Of a stretch of DNA of 64,000 bases, positions 28,174-34,907 are shown piece after piece. The position numbers and the translations under genes are program-made. This stretch comes from Marinomonas communis (GTDB lineage: Bacteria > Pseudomonadota > Gammaproteobacteria > Pseudomonadales > Marinomonadaceae). Below the pieces are notes generated by a model. That model was given only the letters and a program-made list of their open reading frames with translations, searched no databases and was not told where the DNA came from. Every line of letters begins with the position of its first letter. The first letter of the stretch is position 1. The stretch covers positions 434,001 through 498,000 of the forward strand of contig NZ_SNZA01000003.1 of the NCBI RefSeq assembly GCF_004363305.1. The letters are read 5' to 3'.

Positions 28174-28821
28174 ATGTTAAATATGAATTTCTCAGTACCT
28201 GTACTCTTGAATGCAGGGCAGTTGGATTGGGTGCCTAGCCCGATGCCTGGAGTGGACAGAAAACCTCTAGCTAGAGAAGACATGGAGCGTGGTCATGCAA
28301 CCAGTATTGTTCGCTACGCCCCTGGCTCTATCTTTCGTCCTCACCCTCATCCTCTTGGAGAAGAGATTTTGGTGCTGTCGGGAGAATTTTGTGATGAGGC
28401 GGGCTGCTTTCCGCAGGGAACCTATTTTCGAAACCCTCCAGGGTCAAGCCATGCTCCTTTCAGTCCAAAGGGGTGTATATTATTTGTCAAACTACATCAA
28501 TTTCAGCCTTTAGATACTCAGCAAGTGGTTTCTAAGGCTCAGGCGTTTCATGAACTGCCGCTCCGTCACTATGTTGCTCTACACGAATATGAAACGGAAA
28601 GGGTCGGTTTTATTCGGCTGGATGTAGGGGATGAGCGAGCATTTAAATCCTCGCTGCCGATTGATGATGGTGCTGTTGAATTGCTGGTGGTAAGTGGCTC
28701 TGTCCGTTATGGCGAACATTCATATCCGTCGCTAAGTTGGTTGCGTTTACCCGTGCTAGACTGGCATACATTCTCTATCTCAGAACAAAGCATCTTGTGG
28801 GTAAAGCAAGGTCATTTTTAA
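28174..28821 (+). CDS. ChrR-type cupin domain protein
   Basis: A 215-residue protein with tandem cupin domains. The first has the metal-binding motif HPHP-x(5)-E-x(6)-G (RPHPHPLGEEILVLSG), as in the C-terminal domain of the anti-sigma factor ChrR and in many free-standing cupin_7 enzymes. The second half (about residues 120-215) keeps the beta-barrel pattern but no clear metal ligands. The start may be ATG 28174 (AGG upstream) or 28183. An FAH-family hydrolase starts 12 bases after the stop. The substrate is unknown. Confidence 0.75.
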   Translation: MLNMNFSVPVLLNAGQLDWVPSPMPGVDRKPLAREDMERGHATSIVRYAPGSIFRPHPHPLGEEILVLSGEFCDEAGCFPQGTYFRNPPGSSHAPFSPKGCILFVKLHQFQPLDTQQVVSKAQAFHELPLRHYVALHEYETERVGFIRLDVGDERAFKSSLPIDDGAVELLVVSGSVRYGEHSYPSLSWLRLPVLDWHTFSISEQSILWVKQGHF

Positions 28822-28833
28822 GCAAGGAACATT

Positions 28834-29535
28834 ATGAGCCAGTATATTATCTCCCCTGAAGCAGAAGTCTCTTTACCTATCGAAGGGATGACAGAAAGAT
28901 TCCCTGTGCGTCGCGTTTATTGTGTGGGGCGAAACTACGCTGCTCATGCTCGTGAGATGGGCGATGACCCTTCCAGAGATTTGCCATTTTTCTTTTGTAA
29001 AGACAAGACCTGTGTACAGTGGGTAGCTCCTGGTGAGGATAATTTTATACCCTATCCACAGGCAACAAAGCAGCTTGAATATGAAGTTGAACTAGTTGTT
29101 GCGTTAACAAAAGGGGGGAAGAATCTAAAGTTAGCTGAGGCTGATGAGGCGATTTGGGGCTACAGTGTTGGTCTTGATATGACTCGTCGAGATTTACAGT
29201 CTCAAGCTAAGCAGAAAGGGCGACCTTGGGAGTCTGGAAAAGCTTTCGATCACAGTGCTCCTATGTCATCGATTGTTCCTAGAAATGGCGAAGCAATACT
29301 TAATCAAGGTGATATTGCGCTAAGTGTGAACGGAAAGCTTATGCAGCACAGCAATCTCACTCATTTAACCTGGGATTTGGCTGAGGTGGTTGTGAAGCTA
29401 TCTGAGCAATTTGAATTACGCCCGGGAGATCTTATTATGACAGGTACCCCTGAGAACGTAGGAGCAGTTCAAGCGGGGGATATAATGGAAGCCTCCGTGG
29501 AAGGTGTTGGCAAGATTGTGGTCCAAGTACGCTAA
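28834..29535 (+). CDS. Fumarylacetoacetate hydrolase family protein
   Basis: A 233-residue FAH-domain enzyme of the YcgM/fumarylpyruvate hydrolase type. It has the family N-terminus VYCVGRNYAAHAREMG, the metal-ligand glutamates in YEVELVVAL and the closing TGTPENVGAVQ. Members hydrolyse acylpyruvates or decarboxylate oxaloacetate. The gene follows the cupin by 12 bases with an AAGGA ribosome binding site, so both may act on one small carboxylic compound. The exact reaction is not determined by sequence. Confidence 0.88.
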   Translation: MSQYIISPEAEVSLPIEGMTERFPVRRVYCVGRNYAAHAREMGDDPSRDLPFFFCKDKTCVQWVAPGEDNFIPYPQATKQLEYEVELVVALTKGGKNLKLAEADEAIWGYSVGLDMTRRDLQSQAKQKGRPWESGKAFDHSAPMSSIVPRNGEAILNQGDIALSVNGKLMQHSNLTHLTWDLAEVVVKLSEQFELRPGDLIMTGTPENVGAVQAGDIMEASVEGVGKIVVQVR

Positions 29536-29537
29536 AA

Positions 29538-30017
29538 TCAGCTTTGTAGGTTGTTGAAGGCTAGAAATGCAGTATTAAGTGATTCTGCCTGTTTAGTGAG
29601 TCCTTTTTCATGGAGCAGATAGGCCGCAGTTTCAGCAGTACACAAACCACCATCGAGTTGGTTGCGACGTCTTTGAAAGCTCGATTGTTGGTTAGGGATT
29701 GAGTAGTGCTGGAACCTCTTTAAATACTCTGTCCTGTTATATATTTTGCGTGCTTGTTGCCAAGTACTATCTAGAAGGATGACATGCTCGGCTTGGCTAA
29801 CCGTTAAAGGTTCTGAGAGTGCATCAAAATGCTCAGGCTCTGCTGTTGGGTAAATGAGCAATGTTTTGTCTAACGGCAAGCTTGCGAGTTGCTTGTCGGG
29901 CTCTGTTCTTTTCCATACAACGACAGTGCATGCTTGAGGGAGTTGAGCTTTAACGATTTGGCCTGTGCCGTTAGGTTTTTTTAGCTCTTCGGAGTGAGTC
30001 AGTAGCCAGATATGCAT
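29538..30017 (-). CDS. Short DTW-domain protein (TapT-like)
   Basis: DTW-domain protein related to tRNA-uridine aminocarboxypropyltransferases (TapT), which make acp3U in tRNA. The family motif appears as DSTW near residue 82, with PTAEPEHFDAL and LDGGLCTAETAAYLL. It has only 159 residues. The N-terminal zinc-finger part found in TapT is absent, and an in-frame stop 14 codons above the ATG excludes an extension. Gene convergence is tight: two bases separate it from the FAH gene end. Activity on tRNA is inferred from family only. Confidence 0.82.
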   Translation of the reverse strand: MHIWLLTHSEELKKPNGTGQIVKAQLPQACTVVVWKRTEPDKQLASLPLDKTLLIYPTAEPEHFDALSEPLTVSQAEHVILLDSTWQQARKIYNRTEYLKRFQHYSIPNQQSSFQRRRNQLDGGLCTAETAAYLLHEKGLTKQAESLNTAFLAFNNLQS

Positions 30018-30066
30018 GAGGAAGTTCTGTAACGCAGTTTGGTGATGAGTATAAGTTCATCATAGC

Positions 30067-30105
30067 AAAAAGTGGAGGGGATGGTTTAGTGTCCTCTCCA
30101 CTTTT
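30067..30105 (-). terminator. Terminator downstream of the ammonium transporter
   Basis: On the minus strand AAAGTGGAGAGGA pairs with TCCCCTCCACTTT (one wobble pair) over a 10-base loop and is followed by T residues. Confidence 0.75.
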
Positions 30106-30113
30106 CTAAAAGG

Positions 30114-31325
30114 CTACTCTTTACCGATAGAACCGATTTTGTGGATGCTTAAATCTGCACCGTTAAACTCTTCTTCTTCCGTTAGGCGTAGTCCAGAAAT
30201 GGCTTTGACAGCGCCATAAACGATAAAGCCACCTAATAATGCAACGCCAACCCCTGCAAGTGTGCCAATTAGTTGGGCAGTAAAGCTTACGCCGCCAAGT
30301 CCACCTAGAGATGAGCTGCCGAAAATGCCTGCAGCAATACCACCCCAAGCACCACAAATGCCGTGAAGTGGCCAAACGCCTAGCACATCATCAACAGAGT
30401 GCAATTTTTGTTGGATCCATGTGAATAGTACGGTGAATAATATGCCTGCAATCCCACCAGTGATTAATGCGCCGATTGGATGCATGACATCAGATCCTGC
30501 ACAGACCGCGACTAAACCTGCTAAGGGGCCATTATGAATAAAGCCTGGGTCGTTTTTACCAATCAGCATGGCGGTCAATACGCCGCCCACCATGGCCATC
30601 AAAGAGTTGACAGCAACAAGGCCGCTGACACCATCAAGTGTTTGCGCTGACATAACGTTAAAGCCAAACCAGCCAATACAAAGGATCCACGCACCCAGCG
30701 CTAGGAATGGAATGTTAGAGGGAGCAAAAGCAACCAGTTTGCCTTGACGAAAGCGGCCGTTACGAGTGCCAAGTAAAAGAATGGCTGCCAAGGCAACCCA
30801 GCCGCCAACACCATGCACGACAACTGATCCAGCAAAGTCGTGGAAGCTTGCGCCGTAGTTCGCCTCTAGCCAGTTTTGGAAGCCATAATTACCATTCCAA
30901 ATAATACCTTCAAAAAATGGGTAAACTAAACCAACGATAACAGCTGCTGAGATGAGCATAGGATAAAATTTCGCACGTTCTGCAACACCACCAGAAATAA
31001 TGGCAGGGATCGCCGCGGCAAAAGTCATCAGGAAGAAAAACTTCACCAGCTCATAGCCGTTATTCGCAGATAGCACCTCAGCACTATCAAAGAAAGTAAC
31101 GCCGTAGGCGATTTGATAACCGACGAAAAAATATACGAGCGCCGAGACTGCGAAGTCTGTCATGATTTTTACCAGGGCGTTGACTTGGTTCTTGTGTCGA
31201 ACGGTGCCGACTTCCAAGAATGCAAACCCTGCATGCATAGCGAAGACCATTATCGCGCCGAGTAGAATAAATAAGGTATTTGAGCTTGAGACTAATGTCT
31301 CAACTGCACTATTAATGTGATCCAC
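30114..31325 (-). CDS. amt: Ammonium transporter (Amt family)
   Basis: Inner-membrane ammonia/ammonium channel of 403 residues with about 11 helices. The periplasmic signal segment is replaced by a short acidic N-terminus. Pore histidines are visible in VVHGVGGW and PLHGICGAWGG, and FAFLEVGTVR and GRFRQGK are family marks. No glnK gene adjoins it, although PII partners are usual. A sigma-54-type promoter at 31444-31457 and an NtrC-like dyad at 31350 point to control by nitrogen status. Confidence 0.93.
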   Translation of the reverse strand: MDHINSAVETLVSSSNTLFILLGAIMVFAMHAGFAFLEVGTVRHKNQVNALVKIMTDFAVSALVYFFVGYQIAYGVTFFDSAEVLSANNGYELVKFFFLMTFAAAIPAIISGGVAERAKFYPMLISAAVIVGLVYPFFEGIIWNGNYGFQNWLEANYGASFHDFAGSVVVHGVGGWVALAAILLLGTRNGRFRQGKLVAFAPSNIPFLALGAWILCIGWFGFNVMSAQTLDGVSGLVAVNSLMAMVGGVLTAMLIGKNDPGFIHNGPLAGLVAVCAGSDVMHPIGALITGGIAGILFTVLFTWIQQKLHSVDDVLGVWPLHGICGAWGGIAAGIFGSSSLGGLGGVSFTAQLIGTLAGVGVALLGGFIVYGAVKAISGLRLTEEEEFNGADLSIHKIGSIGKE

Positions 31326-31349
31326 ATCTTCTCCTATTAAGGTGTTTTT

Positions 31350-31364
31350 GCACCGTTTTGGTGA
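31350..31364. promoter_or_regulatory. NtrC-like dyad in the amt leader
   Basis: GCACC-GTTTT-GGTGA closely matches the NtrC consensus GCACC-N5-GGTGC. It lies between the inferred transcription start (about 31432, minus strand) and the amt ATG at 31325, an unusual downstream position. Confidence 0.45.
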
Positions 31365-31443
31365 TTGTTATTGTCTTTATGCTTTTTTTTGATTCATAAA
31401 GCGTGTGAGTGAGGTGTCCATTCCTCGGCGTGAGTCTGAATAA

Positions 31444-31457
31444 GCAATAAATGTGCC
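31444..31457 (-). promoter_or_regulatory. Sigma-54-type promoter for amt
   Basis: Read on the minus strand, GGCAC-ATTTA-TTGC gives the essential GG and GC dinucleotides of the -24/-12 class with ten bases between them. It is about 120 bases upstream of the amt ATG. Confidence 0.6.
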
Positions 31458-31664
31458 TTTTTTGTTCTTTTTTGGTGCCTGTGTTTGTTTTTAGTGCTAT
31501 TGAGTGATTTGTCTTGGTGCTTTTGGCTTAGGTTGTCAATAAAGTGTCACTTTGGAGGCTTATACTTGAAGAGGATATGCTGTCTGACAATAAATAGAAT
31601 GTACTGTGCACCCTTTGTGTAATTTTGGGGTTTCTATTTTTTTTTAGTCGACATATTATCGATT

Positions 31665-31775
31665 GGTAGCTGTTTAAAAATAACTCAAATGTAAAAGGGA
31701 TTTAGGCAGCACAAAGGAACACTATCTCGCTGGATTGGCGGGATGAACAGTTTAACAAGCTACCGATGAGGGTAG
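31665..31775 (+). promoter_or_regulatory. Possible two-state leader of the second cold-shock gene
   Basis: GCTACC (31759-31764) can pair with an upstream GGTAGC (31665-31670), extended by TGTT/AACA across a one-base bulge. Alternatively CTACC can pair with GGTAG (31771-31775) in a small hairpin just before the ribosome binding site. The pairings exclude each other. Confidence 0.4.
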
Positions 31776-31795
31776 TAAGCGTAAAAGAGGTTGTT

Positions 31796-32008
31796 ATGTC
31801 AGATCAATTGGTATCCGGTATCGTTAAATGGTTTAACGACGAGAAAGGATTTGGTTTTATTGAGCGTGATGGTGGTTCAGACGTGTTTGTTCATTACCGC
31901 GCAATCAACGGTACTGGTCGCCGTACTTTGCAAGAAGGTCAAAAAGTGACGTTTGAGGTAACTCAAGGTCAAAAAGGTCCTCAAGCTGAGAATGTCACGA
32001 TTGTTTGA
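31796..32008 (+). CDS. CspA-family cold-shock protein, second copy
   Basis: A 70-residue cold-shock domain starting at the ATG 31796 after AGAGG. A longer frame from 31766 adds ten residues that do not fit the family. RNP1 is KGFGFIE and RNP2 is VFVHYRAI. Compared with the copy at 25451 it carries [11 protein letters not shown] and GTGRRTL, so the two genes have diverged and may not be redundant. The leader shows alternative base pairing. A terminator follows. Confidence 0.94.
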   Translation: MSDQLVSGIVKWFNDEKGFGFIERDGGSDVFVHYRAINGTGRRTLQEGQKVTFEVTQGQKGPQAENVTIV

Positions 32009-32023
32009 TCTGGCATAGAAAGT

Positions 32024-32056
32024 AAAAAGCCAAGCAATTTGCTTGGCTTTTTTGTG
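32024..32056. terminator. Terminator, second csp / bamD
   Basis: AAAAAGCCAAGCAA and TTGCTTGGCTTTTT form a near-perfect 14-bp stem with further T residues. It separates the csp gene from the convergent bamD and can serve both. Confidence 0.88.
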
Positions 32057-32069
32057 TCTGTTTATCTCA

Positions 32070-32915
32070 TTACTCGATCATTCCTAGGCTTACCCAGTAA
32101 AGCAGATCTGGATCCGCTTCACGTGGTAATTCGAATGGAATGAACTTCTGGTCTTCATTTAAGTATCGGCTTTTCGGGAAGCTGTCTACTAAGATGCTCA
32201 AGTTCTGTTTCGCTTCTTCGTATAACCCTAAGTCCATATATGCTTGAATTGTGACAGCTAGCGCTTCTTCAACAGAAGGGGTTGAAGGGTAGTGCTGGAT
32301 GACTTCTTGACCTCTACGCAGAGCCGACAGTGGTGCTTTACGCTTGAAGTAATAATGTGCAATGGCCAGCTCTTGTTCTGCAATCAAGTTGCGCAAGTAT
32401 ACCATTCTCGATTTTGCATCAGGTGCATATTCGCTGCTAGGGAAGCGGCGTAGGAAGTCTGCAAATTCACTGAATGCCTTATCAAATTCGCTGGTATCTC
32501 TTTCTGCTGGATTAAGATCTAAATAACGTCCTAAGAAGGTTTCTGCGCCTTTGTAAGTAGAAAGGCCACGCATATAGTATGCGTAATCCAGTGCGTTATT
32601 ATCTGGGTAGTTTTTAATGAAGCGTTCTGCTGTTGCATGCGCGGCGGCATAGTTGCCGGCCTCAAATTGAGCGTAGATTAGGTCTAAGCGAGCTGGAATG
32701 GAATATTCGCCAAATGGGTAGCGAGTTTCAAGTTGCTTCAGTTGCTCTGCCGCGGTCGTAGGAAGATTGTTGTCTAGTGCTTCTTGAGCAAGACGGAAAT
32801 ATTCTTTCTCTGGAAGATCTGGTTCAACAGTTGGTTGATTGCTAGAGCAGGCCGTCAAAACAGCGTAAAAGCTCGCAATTGTCAGAAATCGTGACAATGT
32901 CTTATTAAATCCCAT
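32070..32915 (-). CDS. bamD: Outer-membrane assembly lipoprotein BamD
   Basis: Essential lipoprotein of the BAM complex that inserts beta-barrel proteins. The ATG at 32915 gives 281 residues. The signal peptide ends in a lipobox VLTAC with lipidated Cys23. Five TPR-like repeats follow (for example AAEQLKQLETRYPFGEYS and HATAERFIKNYPDN). The frame is open to 33086 but that part overlaps the rluD start and lacks a lipoprotein signal. It is divergent from rluD, as in most gammaproteobacteria. Confidence 0.96.
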   Translation of the reverse strand: MGFNKTLSRFLTIASFYAVLTACSSNQPTVEPDLPEKEYFRLAQEALDNNLPTTAAEQLKQLETRYPFGEYSIPARLDLIYAQFEAGNYAAAHATAERFIKNYPDNNALDYAYYMRGLSTYKGAETFLGRYLDLNPAERDTSEFDKAFSEFADFLRRFPSSEYAPDAKSRMVYLRNLIAEQELAIAHYYFKRKAPLSALRRGQEVIQHYPSTPSVEEALAVTIQAYMDLGLYEEAKQNLSILVDSFPKSRYLNEDQKFIPFELPREADPDLLYWVSLGMIE

Positions 32916-32940
32916 GTATAATACAACCCTAGTAAACGAG

Positions 32941-32994
32941 GCATAGCCTACAATCATGGCTATGCGGTTAGCATATTTCGCGTCGAGAGGACGC
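32941..32994 (+). promoter_or_regulatory. Two hairpins between bamD and rluD
   Basis: GCATAGCC (32941-32948) pairs perfectly with GGCTATGC (32958-32965) over nine bases. GCGTC (32980-32984) pairs with GACGC (32990-32994) over five bases. A TATAAT at 32917-32922 could place both in the rluD leader RNA, though its -35 is weak. Confidence 0.5.
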
Positions 32995-33020
32995 AGCATC
33001 GAGCATAGAAAGTTTATTGT

Positions 33021-33998
33021 ATGGCAGAGCGCATAGTAAAAGAAGCCCAAGTTACGTTGGATTTCTCTGGTCAGCGATTTGATCAAATTGCTACCGAATT
33101 ATTTTCAGATTATTCACGTTCAAGAATCCAAAGCTGGATCAAAGAAGGTGTCTTGCTTGTTGATGGTAAGCAAACAAAACCAAAAGAAAAGTTGTTTGGT
33201 GGTGAGACGATTACCTTAGATGTTGAGTTAGAAGAGCAGGCCGTCCATGATGCTCAAGAGATACCGCTTGAGATTGTCTACGAAGATGAAGACATTTTAG
33301 TTATCAACAAGCCTGCAGGCTTAGTCGTTCATCCAGCGGCTGGACACAGTGATGGGACTTTGCTTAATGCTATTTTGCATCATGCTCCTGAAACAGCCAT
33401 GGTGCCGCGAGCTGGCATTGTGCATCGTTTGGATAAAGAAACGACTGGTCTAATGGTGGTGGCTAAGACGCTGCAAGCGCAGACGGATCTGGTTGCTCAA
33501 CTTCAAGATCGCAGTATGGGGCGTGAATATGAGGCTATTGCCATCGGTGCAATGACCGGTGGCGGCGTAGTGGATGAGCCAATTGGTCGTCACCCACACA
33601 ACCGTCAGAAAATGGCTGTTGAGCCTATACACGGAAAAGAAGCGATTACTCATTATCGATTGATTAAGCGTTACAATAACCACACCCACATTCGCCTAAA
33701 GTTGGAAACGGGGCGTACGCACCAGATTCGTGTGCACATGGCACATATTCAGTATCCACTGGTTGGTGATCCGCAATACGCAGGTCGTTTAAAAATGCCG
33801 AAGGGATGCTCTCCAGAGCTTCAAGAGGGTTTGCGTGGCTTCCGTCGCCAAGCGTTGCATGCGAAGAAGTTAGAGCTTTCTCACCCTGCTACAGGTGAGT
33901 GGATGGAGTGGGAAGTGGATTTACCAGAAGATATGTTGGAGTTGATTCAAATTCTTGAGACGGATTTGGATAACGGCGGACAAAACCAATATATATAA
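33021..33998 (+). CDS. rluD: 23S rRNA pseudouridine synthase RluD
   Basis: Forms pseudouridines 1911, 1915 and 1917 in helix 69 of 23S rRNA in E. coli. The 325 residues contain an N-terminal S4 domain (about 18-80) and a RluA-type catalytic domain with Asp138 in HRLDKETTGLMV. GRTHQIRVHM further on is typical. It starts 105 bases from the divergent bamD. The leader between them is structured. pgeF follows after a hairpin. Confidence 0.96.
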   Translation: MAERIVKEAQVTLDFSGQRFDQIATELFSDYSRSRIQSWIKEGVLLVDGKQTKPKEKLFGGETITLDVELEEQAVHDAQEIPLEIVYEDEDILVINKPAGLVVHPAAGHSDGTLLNAILHHAPETAMVPRAGIVHRLDKETTGLMVVAKTLQAQTDLVAQLQDRSMGREYEAIAIGAMTGGGVVDEPIGRHPHNRQKMAVEPIHGKEAITHYRLIKRYNNHTHIRLKLETGRTHQIRVHMAHIQYPLVGDPQYAGRLKMPKGCSPELQEGLRGFRRQALHAKKLELSHPATGEWMEWEVDLPEDMLELIQILETDLDNGGQNQYI

Positions 33999-34011
33999 TG
34001 TGATATGTTTC

Positions 34012-34041
34012 AAAAAGGCAGCTGAGGCTGCCTTTTTATTT
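34012..34041 (+). terminator. Terminator between rluD and pgeF
   Basis: AAAAAGGCAGC (34012-34022) pairs with GCTGCCTTTTT (34027-34037) around TGAG. The T tract merges with the right arm. pgeF begins only 29 bases later, so read-through is likely needed for its expression unless it has its own promoter. Confidence 0.8.
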
Positions 34042-34066
34042 GCCTGTGAATTTGATGGTGATTGAA

Positions 34067-34810
34067 ATGGATAAAATGAAAGAGCTAGTTGTGCCTGAGT
34101 GGCCTGCTCCTCGTATGGTAAAGGCCTGTGTTTCAACACGATTGGGAGGAATGAGTAAGGGGGTCTATCAGGGGATGAACTTAGGGGCTCATGTTGGCGA
34201 TGCTCCAGACCTAGTTGAAGCAAACCGAGCTGAATTGAAGCGCCTTACGAATTACCCTAATACGATTCAATGGCTTAACCAAGTGCACTCAGATATCGCC
34301 ATCGAGTTGCCAACGGAGGCTGATGAGCGAACGGCCGATGCGTCTTTTACTAAGCAGGATAATACAGTCTGTGCGGTCTTAACGGCAGATTGTTTGCCGG
34401 CAATCTTCACCAATAAAGAAGGTACGCAAGTGGCAGCAGCGCACGCTGGGTGGCGTGGGTTGTGTGATGGTGTGTTGGAATCGACTCTTAAGCAATTTAA
34501 TGAGCCTAGTGACGTGTTGGTTTGGCTCGGGCCAGCTATCGGTCCAGATTGCTTTGAGGTAGGAGCAGAGGTGCGTCAAGCATTTATGGATGTGGATCCT
34601 GAGGCTGAAAGCGCTTTTAAGCCTTCGTCCAATCAAGGTAAGTGGCTTGGTGATTTGTATCTAATCGCTAAGCAGCGCTTGGCCAAATTAGGTTGTCAGC
34701 AAGTGTTTGGTGGTGACTTGTGTACTGTGACGGACAAAGAACGCTTTTACTCCTACCGTCGTGATGGAGTAACCGGTCGAATGGCGACACTTATTTGGAT
34801 AGAAAAATGA
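34067..34810 (+). CDS. pgeF: Peptidoglycan editing factor PgeF (YfiH)
   Basis: Copper/zinc-dependent laccase-fold protein (YfiH). In E. coli it removes misincorporated amino acids from peptidoglycan precursors, and some homologues act on purine nucleosides. From ATG 34067 it has 247 residues. ATGs at 34055 and 34076 are also possible, and the E. coli start aligns with 34076. Metal-binding motifs are QVHSD, ADCLPAI and AAHAGWRGLCDGV. FYSYRRDGVTGRMA closes the family pattern. It lies between rluD and clpB, the usual order. Confidence 0.93.
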   Translation: MDKMKELVVPEWPAPRMVKACVSTRLGGMSKGVYQGMNLGAHVGDAPDLVEANRAELKRLTNYPNTIQWLNQVHSDIAIELPTEADERTADASFTKQDNTVCAVLTADCLPAIFTNKEGTQVAAAHAGWRGLCDGVLESTLKQFNEPSDVLVWLGPAIGPDCFEVGAEVRQAFMDVDPEAESAFKPSSNQGKWLGDLYLIAKQRLAKLGCQQVFGGDLCTVTDKERFYSYRRDGVTGRMATLIWIEK

Positions 34811-34836
34811 TGACTGTCAAAAAAATGACACTCATC
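34809..34836. promoter_or_regulatory. Imperfect dyad upstream of the clpB promoter
   Basis: GATGA-C-TGTCA and TGACA-C-TCATC flank six A residues, a dyad of 11 positions with one C/C mismatch. It begins in the pgeF stop codon and ends two bases before the clpB -35. There is no T tract, so an operator is as likely as a terminator. Confidence 0.4.
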
Positions 34837-34838
34837 CA

Positions 34839-34866
34839 TTGAAAAGCAAAATAGTGATCTTATAAA
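34839..34866 (+). promoter_or_regulatory. Sigma-70-like promoter for clpB
   Basis: TTGAAA (34839-34844) and TATAAA (34861-34866) are separated by 16 bases, 41 bases before the clpB ATG. CATTGAAAAG also resembles the -35 of heat-shock promoters, but no CCCCAT-like -10 follows. Confidence 0.5.
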
Positions 34867-34907
34867 GCTAGTAGAAGACAGTTTTGTTATCGATTTCGGA
34901 GGTCATT

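Larger units (their letters stand above)
31326..31795. other. 470-base intergenic region, amt / second csp
   Basis: Contains the sigma-54-like promoter and NtrC-like dyad for amt on the left and the structured leader of a cold-shock gene on the right. I see no additional gene. Confidence 0.7.
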
